64,000 nt of DNA from Clostridiales bacterium (GTDB taxonomy: Bacteria; Bacillota; Clostridia; Lachnospirales; CAG-274), in the NCBI GenBank assembly GCA_018371275.1, contig JAHALF010000009.1, positions 1-64,000 on the forward strand, written 5' to 3'. This document shows positions 17,561 through 26,258 of the stretch, piece by piece. Every line of letters starts with the position of its first letter. Position 1 is the stretch's first letter. The notes under the pieces were generated by a model. That model saw only the letters and a program-made list of their open reading frames with translations, searched no databases and was not told the origin of the DNA. Both the position numbers and the translations under genes were made by a program.

Positions 17561-18148
17561 ATGGAAACTTTAACATCAAAATTTATAAATAGACTTATAA
17601 ACAATAACATAATAAAAAAAGAAGAGGCAGAAATATATAGTTATGGTTTTAAAGAGATGATATTTATAATTTTAAATTTAATAACTACATTATTTATAGG
17701 GGTATTGTTTAATAAAGTATTTGAAATTATTTTATTTATGATTATGTATATTGCTATAAGAGTTTATGCTGGTGGATACCACGCAAGAACAAAATTAAAA
17801 TGTTATATGTTTTCTATATTAATGTTAACAATTGTATGTTATATATTAAAAATAAACTTATTGCAAAGTAAATTTTTAGTGTTAACTTTATCTATAGTAT
17901 CTAGCTTTTTAATTTTATTTTTAGCACCTGTTGAAGATGAAAATAAACCATTAGATAAAATAGAAATAAAAATTTATACAAAAAGAACAATAAGAAACTT
18001 AATTATAGTTTTTGGTGTTTTAACTATAGCTTTAATATTTAATAAAATAAGTTTCTCTGCTTGTATTTGTATTTCGCTATTATGTAATGGCTTAGTATTA
18101 TTGATTGGAAAAATAAATAATTCAATTAGATATAAATATTTTAAATGA
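17561..18148 (+). CDS. agrB: AgrB peptide-processing membrane endopeptidase
   Basis: A 195-residue polytopic membrane cysteine endopeptidase that removes the AgrD C-terminal tail and forms the thiolactone ring. The signature IRVYAGGYHARTKLKCY gives the catalytic His74 and Cys81, spaced as in staphylococcal AgrB (His77/Cys84). Hydrophobic segments lie at about 32-65, 82-100, 106-122, 145-180. It starts 3 bases after the agrD stop; the overlapping arrangement supports co-translation. A terminator at 18337 ends the operon and the element's right end follows. Confidence 0.94.
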   Translation: METLTSKFINRLINNNIIKKEEAEIYSYGFKEMIFIILNLITTLFIGVLFNKVFEIILFMIMYIAIRVYAGGYHARTKLKCYMFSILMLTIVCYILKINLLQSKFLVLTLSIVSSFLILFLAPVEDENKPLDKIEIKIYTKRTIRNLIIVFGVLTIALIFNKISFSACICISLLCNGLVLLIGKINNSIRYKYFK

Positions 18149-18513
18149 GTTTTATATAATTATTTATATAATTTTATAAATAAAGTAATACTATGAAAAA
18201 ATTATTAAAGAGATAAAATAACCAATTTTTTAAGTATTAAATTGAAATAAAACAAGAAATTTAATTTTTTGTAGTTCTAATTACATTTATTTAAGTTGGG
18301 GTATTGTTTTATTACTATAATTTCATTAATATGTATAAAAGGAGAGATTTTTCTCTCCTTTTATTATTAAAATATATAACTGCATTAATAGAACAGTTTA
18401 TATTATAAAAAATATATTAAGTACATAGTAGAATTTATATAAAATATAAGCTTATATTATTTCTTTGTATTTAGAGGTAATAAAAATTTTTATAAATTTT
18501 TTTAAGATTTTCA
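18149..18513 (+). other. Right end of the element, non-coding
   Basis: The 365-base gap contains a strong terminator at 18337-18364 and AT-rich sequence up to attR. No gene or promoter that could drive the downstream spoIID piece is visible. Confidence 0.6.
18337..18364 (+). terminator. Terminator after agrB
   Basis: AAAAGGAGAG at 18337-18346 pairs perfectly with CTCTCCTTTT at 18353-18362 across a six-base loop, followed by further T-rich sequence. Confidence 0.85.
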
Positions 18514-18541
18514 TTGGCATACTCTAGTGCTGGTATTACAG
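18511..18541. repeat. attR of the spoIID element
   Basis: Right junction, with crossover AG at 18526-18527. The element side reads GGCATACTCT and the spoIID side TGCTGGTATTACA. Joined with the element side of attL it forms a junction whose ends GGCAT and ATGCC are symmetric about AG, as expected for an attP of a serine recombinase. Confidence 0.8.
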
Positions 18542-18993
18542 AAGTTTCTGAAAATATATGGGGGAAAAATTTACCATATATAAAAAGTGTTGATAGTAAA
18601 GTAGATGAGAAAGCACCAAACTTTATATATAAAACATCAATACCAAATAGTCAAATAATAGAGACCTTATCTAAAAAATATCCAGATTTGGATAAAAATA
18701 ATATAATAAGTAGTTTTGATATAACTAAAAGATCACAAGCAGACTATGTTTTAGAAGTAACAGTATGTGGTAAAAAAATAAATGGTAGGGATATAAGAAC
18801 AATGTTTGGACTTAGGTCAACAAATTTTACAATAGAAAAAACAAAAGATAGTATAAACTTTACAACAAAAGGGTATGGACATGGTGCTGGAATGAGCCAG
18901 TATGGGGCAAATTTTATGGCACAAGATGGAAGTAGTTATGAAGAAATATTGATGCATTATTATGATGGTATTAGTTTACAAAAGATGTATTAG
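18528..18993 (+). CDS. spoIID: SpoIID, C-terminal part (interrupted gene)
   Basis: The second half of spoIID, 154 residues from GCT at 18529 after a shared serine codon. It continues the family sequence exactly where the N-terminal piece stops: SAGITEVSENIWG, then YIKSVDS, and near the end the conserved GYGHGAGMSQYGANFMA and HYYDGI. A TTG at 18514 could open the frame but has no ribosome binding site and would add element-derived residues, so this piece is probably not translated separately. Joined product 326 residues, against about 340 in Bacillus subtilis. In the integrated state there is no intact SpoIID. Confidence 0.93.
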
Positions 18994-19161
18994 TTTTTAA
19001 TAAGGTTGATTTATATGTACATTTACAGTTTATTGGATTGACAAATATATTGCTTATAAATCATTTTTTATGTCTGAAAAAAATAACTATATATAATTAA
19101 AATGGAATATCAAGATATTTTTATAATAATGAGTATAGGGAATATATTATACCAATTGAGC

Positions 19162-19190
19162 AAACCATCCATTTAATGGGTGGTTTTTAT
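19162..19190 (+). terminator. Terminator after spoIID
   Basis: AAACCATCCATT at 19162-19173 pairs with AATGGGTGGTTT at 19175-19186 with one G-U pair, then T residues. It lies about 170 bases after the spoIID stop. Confidence 0.75.
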
Positions 19191-19381
19191 TTTAAATAAT
19201 TAAGAGTTACTATTTTAATATTAAAGGTTGTAAATATTAATTAGTAAAAGTAAAAAATATACATAATATTACAATAAATGTAAAATATATACAAAAAAAT
19301 AAAAGGAGTTGTTGTGTACATTTTGACTAAAAAATAGATATTAAAATAGTTAAAAATATAAAATATGTATATATATGTATA

Positions 19382-19417
19382 TATTATACAATATAAACAT
19401 ATATATATTGTATAATA
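19382..19417 (+). repeat. 14-bp perfect palindrome upstream of the sialidase gene
   Basis: TATTATACAATATA at 19382-19395 is repeated in inverted orientation as TATATTGTATAATA at 19404-19417, eight bases apart, ending 64 bases before the start codon. It could be a repressor operator; in such AT-rich DNA part of the match may be chance. Confidence 0.5.
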
Positions 19418-19481
19418 TTATCTATTGTATATTAATAAAATTTATAGTATTCTATATATAGAAAAGGCGGTGGGAATTTTA

Positions 19482-21041
19482 ATGAATAATAAAATTTTAG
19501 AAAAAAAAGTAGTCTTTCAAGGTAAAAAAGATTTTGATTCAAATTCTTTTCGTATACCATTTTTAGCTACTACTAAAAAAGGAACTTTAATAGCTGGTGG
19601 AGATGTAAGGTACGTAGATCATACAGATTTTAATAATATAGATATATGTATTGCTAGAAGTGAAGATGGTGGGAAGTCTTGGATAGATAAACAAGTTATT
19701 ATAAAAAATAATGGAGTAATGGAACATTCAAGAAAAATGGATGGGTGTATTGTTGTTGATTATAATACAGGAAGAATTTTTGTTTTTGCTCTTTCAGTTG
19801 ATTTACATCATCATTTAGACACTAATAATAATGAAAAGCAGAGTTTTGTTTATGTTTATTCTGATGATGATGGTAAAACTTGGTCTAATGAAATAAGTCT
19901 TAGAGATTTTTATGATGATGATTCAATTTTGTTTTTACAAGGTCCTGGAAATGGTATACAGTTAAAAGATGGAACATTAGTAATACCTGTTCAACGTTGG
20001 GTTGAAAATATACATAAGCATAGGAGCTTTGCAAGTATTATTTATTCTAAAGATGGTGGTAAAACTTGGGAAAAAGCTAAAAGTTTTATAGATATTTATA
20101 CGTCTGAAAGCTCAGTTATTGAATATAAAGATAATGAAATTATAATGTCTTGTAGAAGTCCTTTAACAAATGCTAGAGGATTTTATAAAACAACTAACTT
20201 AGGAGAAACTTGGGAAGAGTGTGAGTGTCATAATACAATATTAGAATTTGGAGGATGTCAATCTCCTTTATATAAATTTAAGGCTCCAAATGGTAAAGAT
20301 TATTTTTTACATATGGCAGTTCAACAATATGATTCACTTTGGGAGAGAAATAGACTAACACTTTTTGTTTCAGAAGATTGTATTAATTGGAACAAAGTTT
20401 CAGAGATTGTTCATAATTCTAATCATGGCTATAGTTGTATAACTTATAATGAAGAAAGACAAGAATTATATTCTTTAGTTGAATATGAGGATGCTCTACA
20501 TTTTTATAATATAACTTGTTTTTTACCTAATATAATGGCTAATATTGATAATTATAATAGTCAAGCCATAAGTAAAATACACCAATTTCCTACATACTCA
20601 AAAGGTCATTATTTCGATATAAAAGATAGAGAAAGTTGGTATAAAATTTCTACATTAAAACTAAAAAAAGACGCATTTTGTATGCTTAAGTTAAATTTTC
20701 TTGGATTTAACACTAATACAGATGTTACTATAAAAGTAAAGCAGAAAGAATATTTAATAGATTTAAAAGATATCGATTTTAAAGTAAATAAGTTCGAAAA
20801 AAATGAAGAGAAATTTGCTTTTGTTCCAGTTGCAAAGGAAGATGACTATTTTATATATGAATTATTTTATAAACAGAATAGTACAGATAAAGTTAGTATA
20901 TCTATATTAAATAGTATTTGTTCGAATTTTGATAATGCTAAATTTAGAGTATATACAAATTTTCAAGATAATAATATAGATGCAGAAACATTATTAAATT
21001 TGCCTAAAAGTTTATATGATTTAGGTAATATAATATTATAA
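19482..21041 (+). CDS. Exo-alpha-sialidase family protein (BNR/Asp-box)
   Basis: A 519-residue predicted sialidase, which would release terminal sialic acid from glycans. I start it at the ATG at 19482, which has AAGGCGGTGGG just upstream, rather than the in-frame ATG at 19425. Seen: the FRIP motif at 23-26 with its catalytic-site arginine, and Asp boxes SEDGGKSW (60-67), SDDDGKTW, SKDGGKTW and TNLGETW, one per propeller blade. About 150 C-terminal residues after the propeller are unassigned. There is no signal peptide, so it should act in the cytoplasm on imported oligosaccharides. The sugar ABC locus directly downstream supports that. It could also be an unrelated BNR hydrolase. Confidence 0.8.
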   Translation: MNNKILEKKVVFQGKKDFDSNSFRIPFLATTKKGTLIAGGDVRYVDHTDFNNIDICIARSEDGGKSWIDKQVIIKNNGVMEHSRKMDGCIVVDYNTGRIFVFALSVDLHHHLDTNNNEKQSFVYVYSDDDGKTWSNEISLRDFYDDDSILFLQGPGNGIQLKDGTLVIPVQRWVENIHKHRSFASIIYSKDGGKTWEKAKSFIDIYTSESSVIEYKDNEIIMSCRSPLTNARGFYKTTNLGETWEECECHNTILEFGGCQSPLYKFKAPNGKDYFLHMAVQQYDSLWERNRLTLFVSEDCINWNKVSEIVHNSNHGYSCITYNEERQELYSLVEYEDALHFYNITCFLPNIMANIDNYNSQAISKIHQFPTYSKGHYFDIKDRESWYKISTLKLKKDAFCMLKLNFLGFNTNTDVTIKVKQKEYLIDLKDIDFKVNKFEKNEEKFAFVPVAKEDDYFIYELFYKQNSTDKVSISILNSICSNFDNAKFRVYTNFQDNNIDAETLLNLPKSLYDLGNIIL

Positions 21042-21133
21042 AAATAAAGATATATAAATATTTGTAAATGGAATTTATATTAAATATATAAAATATACTA
21101 TATTAATTATAGTTAAAAAGGAGTAAATGTTTT

Positions 21134-23119
21134 ATGAAGAAGAAGATGATTAAAATTTTAGCTTTAGCTATTTCAACTTGTATGATATTTACTGGTTGTT
21201 CAAGTGGTAAATCAGATCCTGAAGGTAAAGGAACAGACAAAAAAGATGGATTAACTGTTATAAGAATAGGATCACATGCGGCTAGTGCTATGGATCCAGA
21301 TTATAAAGATCCTGTTACAGGTGAGTATTCAATGCAAGAAGATAGAGAACTTGCACTTGCAGCAGAACAAAAAGTTAAAGATGAACTTGGTGTAGATATT
21401 GAGTGGGTTCAATATCCAGGGGATACAACAGAGGTCTTACTTCAAAGTGTTATTGCTGGAGATCCTATTGCAGATGTAGTTAATTTATATACTAATTCAC
21501 AAGGTAAAATATTAGGTCAAAATGTATTACAGCCTTTAGACAACTACCTAGATAGTTTTACAAATGAACCTCCAGCCCCTATTTATGGAAAACATTATTT
21601 TATAGATGTTTCAGGTGATAAATCACATCCATTATCGCCATTATTTTATAACATTAATTATATAGAGCAAGTAGATGCTTTAAAAGTAAATGGTAAAACA
21701 GTATATCCAACAGACCTTTATAAAGAGGGTAAATGGACTTGGAGTACATTTGAAGATTACTTATCAAAAATAGAAACTCATTTTGCTAATAGTCAAGCAC
21801 CAGAAAGACCAGAAAAAAGAATAGATGCTTTTAGAACTAATTATACAGATACGCTTATTCAAGCGGTTCATTCAGCAGGTGGTTCTGTTTATGGAAATGA
21901 AGGTTTAGGTATTGAAAGTCAACAAACTAAAGATGCAGTTGCATTTATTAAAAGGCTTGTTGATAAAAAATTATTAGTTTCTGAGCTTTCACCAAATACA
22001 AGCAGTCCTATGTATGCAGCAGAAGCTGAACCATTTGAAAAAGGTGAGTCAGTATTTGTTAATCTTGAAGACTGGAGAGCGGATTCTGCTTCTCAAAAGT
22101 TAAATGAAAGAGGAGAAAGCTTAGGCTTTGTACCTTTCCCAAGACCAGATAGTATGGCATTTGATGACCCAAATTACCGTCAAGTTAGAACAGGTGGAGA
22201 AAGTTGGGGAATTTTAAGAGGTGTGTCAGAGGAAAAAATTCCGTTGGCAATAAAAACTTATGAAATGTATTTTTCTGAATTAGAAAGATTACAACAAGAA
22301 GTTAATAGCGATAATGAAGCTTCTAAAGTTAAATTGAAAATAGATATTTATCATGATGTAATTGGTGAAGATATGAAACAAATATATCTTGATAGTATAG
22401 AAAAAACAGAAGTTAATGAGTTTTCTAATATGACTAATAGCTATTGGCCATTTATGTCTATAGCTGGTGATTCTATTTATGGTATAGATGGTTCACCTTC
22501 TTATGAAACAGCTATTCAATCTAGAAAACATGAAATAACAGACAAAATAGCTGAAACAGAAAAATTATTAAATACAACGGAGGCAAAAGATAATATTGCT
22601 CCAGTTATTAAACCTGTTGATGAAACTAAGCAGTATCAATTCCAAGTAGGTACAGATTTATCTACTATTAATTGGTCAGAAGATTATACCGTTTCAGATA
22701 ATATGGATAAAGAAATGGAAAAATCATCAATTCAATTTGATATGTCAGCAATAGATGTTAATAAAGCTGGATTATATAAAGGTGGCTTAATTGCTACTGC
22801 AAAAGATAGCGTGGGCAATGAAGGTAAACTTAAAATTGATGTTGTAATTTTTGACCCTAATAATAAAGTAGCACCAACATTAACTGTTAAACCAGAGTTT
22901 AGAAAAATTGCAGTAGATGAAGATACATCCGCAATAAATTGGGGAAATGACTTTGTTGATGTAGCACAAGATGCTAGTGGTATAGATATTAAAAATAAAG
23001 TTACAGCAGATTTAAGTGAACTTGACACAACTACAGCAGGAACTTATAAAGTTATTTTAAAAGTAGTTGATTTTGCTGGAAATGAAACAACAAAAGAAAT
23101 CAGTGTAGTTGTTGAATAA
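21134..23119 (+). CDS. Carbohydrate ABC transporter binding lipoprotein with Ig-like tail
   Basis: A 661-residue lipoprotein: signal peptide with lipobox ending at Cys22 (MIFTGCSSG), then an extracellular solute-binding protein family 1 fold to about residue 480 (GDPIADVVNLYTNSQGKIL, then KGESVFVNLEDW). After it come two similar modules, about 484-575 and 576-661, each with an APVIKP/APTLTVKP start, an INW core, and an end like GTYKVILKVVDFAGNETTKE, typical of bacterial Ig-like (DUF5011-type) repeats. Such tails are unusual on binding proteins and might hold the receptor in the wall or touch polysaccharide. It has its own AAAGGAG ribosome binding site and is followed by a terminator. Confidence 0.85.
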   Translation: MKKKMIKILALAISTCMIFTGCSSGKSDPEGKGTDKKDGLTVIRIGSHAASAMDPDYKDPVTGEYSMQEDRELALAAEQKVKDELGVDIEWVQYPGDTTEVLLQSVIAGDPIADVVNLYTNSQGKILGQNVLQPLDNYLDSFTNEPPAPIYGKHYFIDVSGDKSHPLSPLFYNINYIEQVDALKVNGKTVYPTDLYKEGKWTWSTFEDYLSKIETHFANSQAPERPEKRIDAFRTNYTDTLIQAVHSAGGSVYGNEGLGIESQQTKDAVAFIKRLVDKKLLVSELSPNTSSPMYAAEAEPFEKGESVFVNLEDWRADSASQKLNERGESLGFVPFPRPDSMAFDDPNYRQVRTGGESWGILRGVSEEKIPLAIKTYEMYFSELERLQQEVNSDNEASKVKLKIDIYHDVIGEDMKQIYLDSIEKTEVNEFSNMTNSYWPFMSIAGDSIYGIDGSPSYETAIQSRKHEITDKIAETEKLLNTTEAKDNIAPVIKPVDETKQYQFQVGTDLSTINWSEDYTVSDNMDKEMEKSSIQFDMSAIDVNKAGLYKGGLIATAKDSVGNEGKLKIDVVIFDPNNKVAPTLTVKPEFRKIAVDEDTSAINWGNDFVDVAQDASGIDIKNKVTADLSELDTTTAGTYKVILKVVDFAGNETTKEISVVVE

Positions 23120-23161
23120 TTTTTATATATATTTATTTAATATAGAAATTATAAATAACAT

Positions 23162-23204
23162 AAAATATATTATACCCATATAAATTGGGTATAATATATT
23201 TTTT
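23162..23204 (+). terminator. Terminator after the binding lipoprotein
   Basis: A 17-bp arm AAAATATATTATACCCA and its inverted copy TGGGTATAATATATTTT enclose a seven-base loop and run into a T tail. It separates the lipoprotein gene from the rest of the ABC locus. Confidence 0.85.
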
Positions 23205-23345
23205 ATTAATTAAAATTATAGAAATACTTGTTTTAGATATAAAATATTTAAAAAATTAGTATTAAATAAATTGTGAGATAAAACTTAAATATAACATTTA
23301 GTTATATTAAATATCTCAAAAATATATTTTAGGGGAGGTTAGGCT

Positions 23346-26240
23346 ATGAAAAAAAGCTTATATATTGGAATTGCATTAGTTACTATTATTGCTGTTTCAT
23401 TAGGCTTTAATATATATAACTCGTCAAAATCAAGCCAAGGTATTTATATAAAAAATGTATCTGATAAAGTTCCTTTCTATGAAGAAAGTTATGCAACTTA
23501 TCTTAAAGATAATGGTTTTAATGGTAAAATGTCTAACAAGGAAATAAACATAGATTTAGATAACTATATAACTTCTGAACCGGATATTGTTAACTTAAAT
23601 GGTAATGAAATAGAAACTAAAGAAAATGGAAAAGTAACTTGGGAATTTGAGGTAGAGGAAACAGGCTTTTATAATTTAGAAATAGGTTATGTTCCCCTTA
23701 AAGGAACTAATTCTAGTATTGAAAGAAAGTTATATATCGATGATAAAATACTTTTTGATGGACTGAACCAATTAAGCTTTAATAGAAGCTGGATAAATGA
23801 AACAGATGAAATAGAAATAAAAAGAAATAATGAAGTTAGACCAAATACAATAGAAGATGTTTCTGAAAAGACTATATTAATTGAAGACTCCCAAAAGAGA
23901 GTTTCAGAACCATATAAGTTTTATTTAGAAAAAGGTGTACATACATTAAGTCTAGAGGCTGTAAAAGAGCCTATGAAAATTACAAAAATGACATTTAAAT
24001 CTGAAGAGCAACCTATGACATATTCTCAATTTATTGAAAAAAATTCTAATGATTATCCAATATATACAGGGCAGCCTATTGTTGGTCAAGCAGAAAGAGT
24101 AGATGGAGCCACAATTGGTATTTCCAAAAGCTCAAGAGGAATTTTGATGAATTCTAATTTTTCAAGCCCTAAGTTACAGCCATATCACCCATATAATACA
24201 AAATTTAATACAATAGGTGGAGATAGTTGGAAAGTACCTGGGGATAGTATAACTTGGGAAATAGAAGCACCAGAAAAAGGTCTTTACGAGATAGCTATTA
24301 CAGCAAGACAAAGCTTAAATAGAGGTGGTATATCATACAGAAGACTAATGGTTAATGGTAAAGTTCCATTTCAAGAGGCTAATAATTTAGGATTTACATT
24401 TTCTAGTCAATTTCAAAACTATATTATAGGTGATGGTACAAATTCATATTTTATTCCACTTGAAAAAGGCATTAATACTATAACTTTAGAAACTGTTTTA
24501 GGTGAGTTTGATAAGGCTCAAACTGAAGTAGAGCAAAGTCTATTTGTATTAAATGATACATATAGAAAAATTATCCAACTTACAGGAACTGTTCCAGATC
24601 AATTTATTGATTATGAAATAGAGAAAAAGATACCTAATATAAAAGAAACTTTTCAAGAAGAGGCAGATAGGTTAGGTAATTTACTTAATGAGGTTATACA
24701 AATAACAGGAGAAAAAGGGGAAAAAGTAATTATATTAGAAAAACTTTCTTATCAATTAAGTAATTTAGCAAAAGATCCTAATAAAGTTGTTAAGGAATTA
24801 GACCAGCTAAAAAGTAATATTTCATCATTAGGTTTATGGAATATGGAAATATCTTCTATGCCACTTGAGATAGATTATATTACACTAGGTGGAGAAAATA
24901 TGAAGTTTGAAAGAACAAAACCTAATTTTGCAGAAAAAGTTTTGCACGAAAGTAAAAGATTTTTAGCTACTATATTTCTTGATGAAACATCTTTTTCAGA
25001 GGCTGATAAGGAGAGAAAAAATATTAAAGTTTGGATTAGCTCAGGTAGAGACCAAGCACAAGTATTAATGAATTTAATAGAAGAAAACTTTTCAGCTACT
25101 TCAGATGTAAACGTTCAATTAGAGCTTATACCAGAAAGTGTTATTATACCAGCCACATTAGCAGGTGAAGGACCAGATGTTGTTATTGGGTTAACAGAAC
25201 AACAGGTTATGAATTTTACAATTCGTAATGCAGTTGTTGATTTATCAAAATTTCCAGATTTTCAAAATGAATATGAAAAATATTATCCAAGTGCATTTGA
25301 AGGTGTAACTTATTTAGATGGTATTTATGGGATACCAGAGCAACAAACATTTATGATGATGTTTTATAGAAAAGATATACTAGATGAACTTGGACTTTCA
25401 ATACCAAAAACTTGGGAAGATGTTAAAGAAATAATACCAGTTTTACAAACAAATAATTATGATTTTTATTTACCAAGTGTATCAGTTGCTCCGACATTAT
25501 ATCCATCTTTAGTATACCAAAATGGCGGAGATATGTACTTAGGAAAAGGTAAATCTTATGGAATAGAAACAGGTCTTTTTGAAGAACCGGCAATGACAGC
25601 TTTTAAAGATTTAACACAATTTTTCACAAGTTATCAATTAGCTGTTTCAGCAGATTTTTCAAATAGATTTAGAACTGGTGAAATGCCTATTGGTATTGCT
25701 CCTTATGTAACATATACTCAATTACAAGTTTTTGCATCAGAAATTAAAGGACTTTGGGACTTTGCACCAATACCAGGTGTGTTAAAACCTAATGGAGAAA
25801 TAGATAATACTTGTGTTACAGCTACAACACAATCATTAATTTTAAATTCGGCTAAAGATAAAGAAGCTGCTTGGGAGTTTGTAAAATGGTGGACTAGTGA
25901 ACAAACTCAGCTTGAATATGCTACAACTATTGAATCTATAATTGGTACAGCAGCAAGATATCCAGCTGCAAATCCAGATGTAATAAAACAACTTCCTTGG
26001 ACAAGAGAAGAAGTGAAATCTTTAGTATCACAATTAGAAAATACTAAAGGTGTACCAGAAGTGCCAGGAGCATATATGACAACTCGTATGGTTGATTATG
26101 CTTTTAAAAATGTTGTTACAGATGGTCAAAATCCTAGAGAAGCTTTATTTTTAAATTCTAAAACGATAAATAAAGAATTAACTAAAAAACGTCAAGAATT
26201 TGGCTTATCAACCAAAAAAGAAATAGAGGAAAATAAATAA
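23346..26240 (+). CDS. Large membrane-anchored carbohydrate-binding ABC receptor
   Basis: A 964-residue protein with an N-terminal membrane anchor (about 5-24) and no lipobox. Two beta-sandwich-like modules with matching cores follow: TWEFEVEETGFYNLEIGY near 99-116, and TWEIEAPEKGLYEIAITAR near 303-321. A helical linker covers about 410-520, and an extracellular solute-binding protein domain about 555-950 (GEGPDVVIGLTEQQ, YGIPEQQTFMMMFYRKDIL, LNSAKDKEAAWEFVKWW). The upstream modules probably bind glycan. It begins a gene run of about 11.5 kb on one strand with two permeases immediately after it. AGGGGAGG precedes the ATG. Substrate unknown. Confidence 0.82.
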   Translation: MKKSLYIGIALVTIIAVSLGFNIYNSSKSSQGIYIKNVSDKVPFYEESYATYLKDNGFNGKMSNKEINIDLDNYITSEPDIVNLNGNEIETKENGKVTWEFEVEETGFYNLEIGYVPLKGTNSSIERKLYIDDKILFDGLNQLSFNRSWINETDEIEIKRNNEVRPNTIEDVSEKTILIEDSQKRVSEPYKFYLEKGVHTLSLEAVKEPMKITKMTFKSEEQPMTYSQFIEKNSNDYPIYTGQPIVGQAERVDGATIGISKSSRGILMNSNFSSPKLQPYHPYNTKFNTIGGDSWKVPGDSITWEIEAPEKGLYEIAITARQSLNRGGISYRRLMVNGKVPFQEANNLGFTFSSQFQNYIIGDGTNSYFIPLEKGINTITLETVLGEFDKAQTEVEQSLFVLNDTYRKIIQLTGTVPDQFIDYEIEKKIPNIKETFQEEADRLGNLLNEVIQITGEKGEKVIILEKLSYQLSNLAKDPNKVVKELDQLKSNISSLGLWNMEISSMPLEIDYITLGGENMKFERTKPNFAEKVLHESKRFLATIFLDETSFSEADKERKNIKVWISSGRDQAQVLMNLIEENFSATSDVNVQLELIPESVIIPATLAGEGPDVVIGLTEQQVMNFTIRNAVVDLSKFPDFQNEYEKYYPSAFEGVTYLDGIYGIPEQQTFMMMFYRKDILDELGLSIPKTWEDVKEIIPVLQTNNYDFYLPSVSVAPTLYPSLVYQNGGDMYLGKGKSYGIETGLFEEPAMTAFKDLTQFFTSYQLAVSADFSNRFRTGEMPIGIAPYVTYTQLQVFASEIKGLWDFAPIPGVLKPNGEIDNTCVTATTQSLILNSAKDKEAAWEFVKWWTSEQTQLEYATTIESIIGTAARYPAANPDVIKQLPWTREEVKSLVSQLENTKGVPEVPGAYMTTRMVDYAFKNVVTDGQNPREALFLNSKTINKELTKKRQEFGLSTKKEIEENK

Positions 26241-26258
26241 TGAATTAGGAGGGGTGAA

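Larger units (their letters stand above)
9500..18527. mobile_element. 9,026-bp serine-recombinase element inserted in spoIID (skin-like)
   Basis: The element lies between two AG dinucleotides, 9500-9501 and 18526-18527, inside spoIID. It holds a 77-residue conserved protein, three consecutive large serine recombinases and an agr quorum-sensing operon, and no conjugation, replication or phage structural genes. Deleting 9500-18525 joins base 9499 to AG-18528 and gives TTT CAT TCC ACA AGT GCT GGT, reading FHSTSAG, so spoIID becomes one frame of 326 codons. Developmentally excised elements that restore sporulation genes, such as skin in sigK, are established in Bacillus and Clostridioides; whether this one is excised during sporulation is inference. 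Confidence 0.88.
18994..19481 (+). other. Intergenic region before the sialidase gene
   Basis: This 488-base gap holds a terminator (19162-19188) and a long AT-rich palindrome (19382-19417) close to the sialidase start. Nothing else is recognisable. Confidence 0.55.

Noticed and set aside
9500..18530. CTA as the crossover core (9502-9504 and 18524-18526)
   Set aside because: Joining there gives TTT CAT TCC ACA AGC TAG, a stop, and does not centre the inverted repeat; AG satisfies both.
18514..18993. The C-terminal spoIID piece as an independent gene from TTG 18514
   Set aside because: No ribosome binding site or promoter, and the first residues come from the element side of attR.
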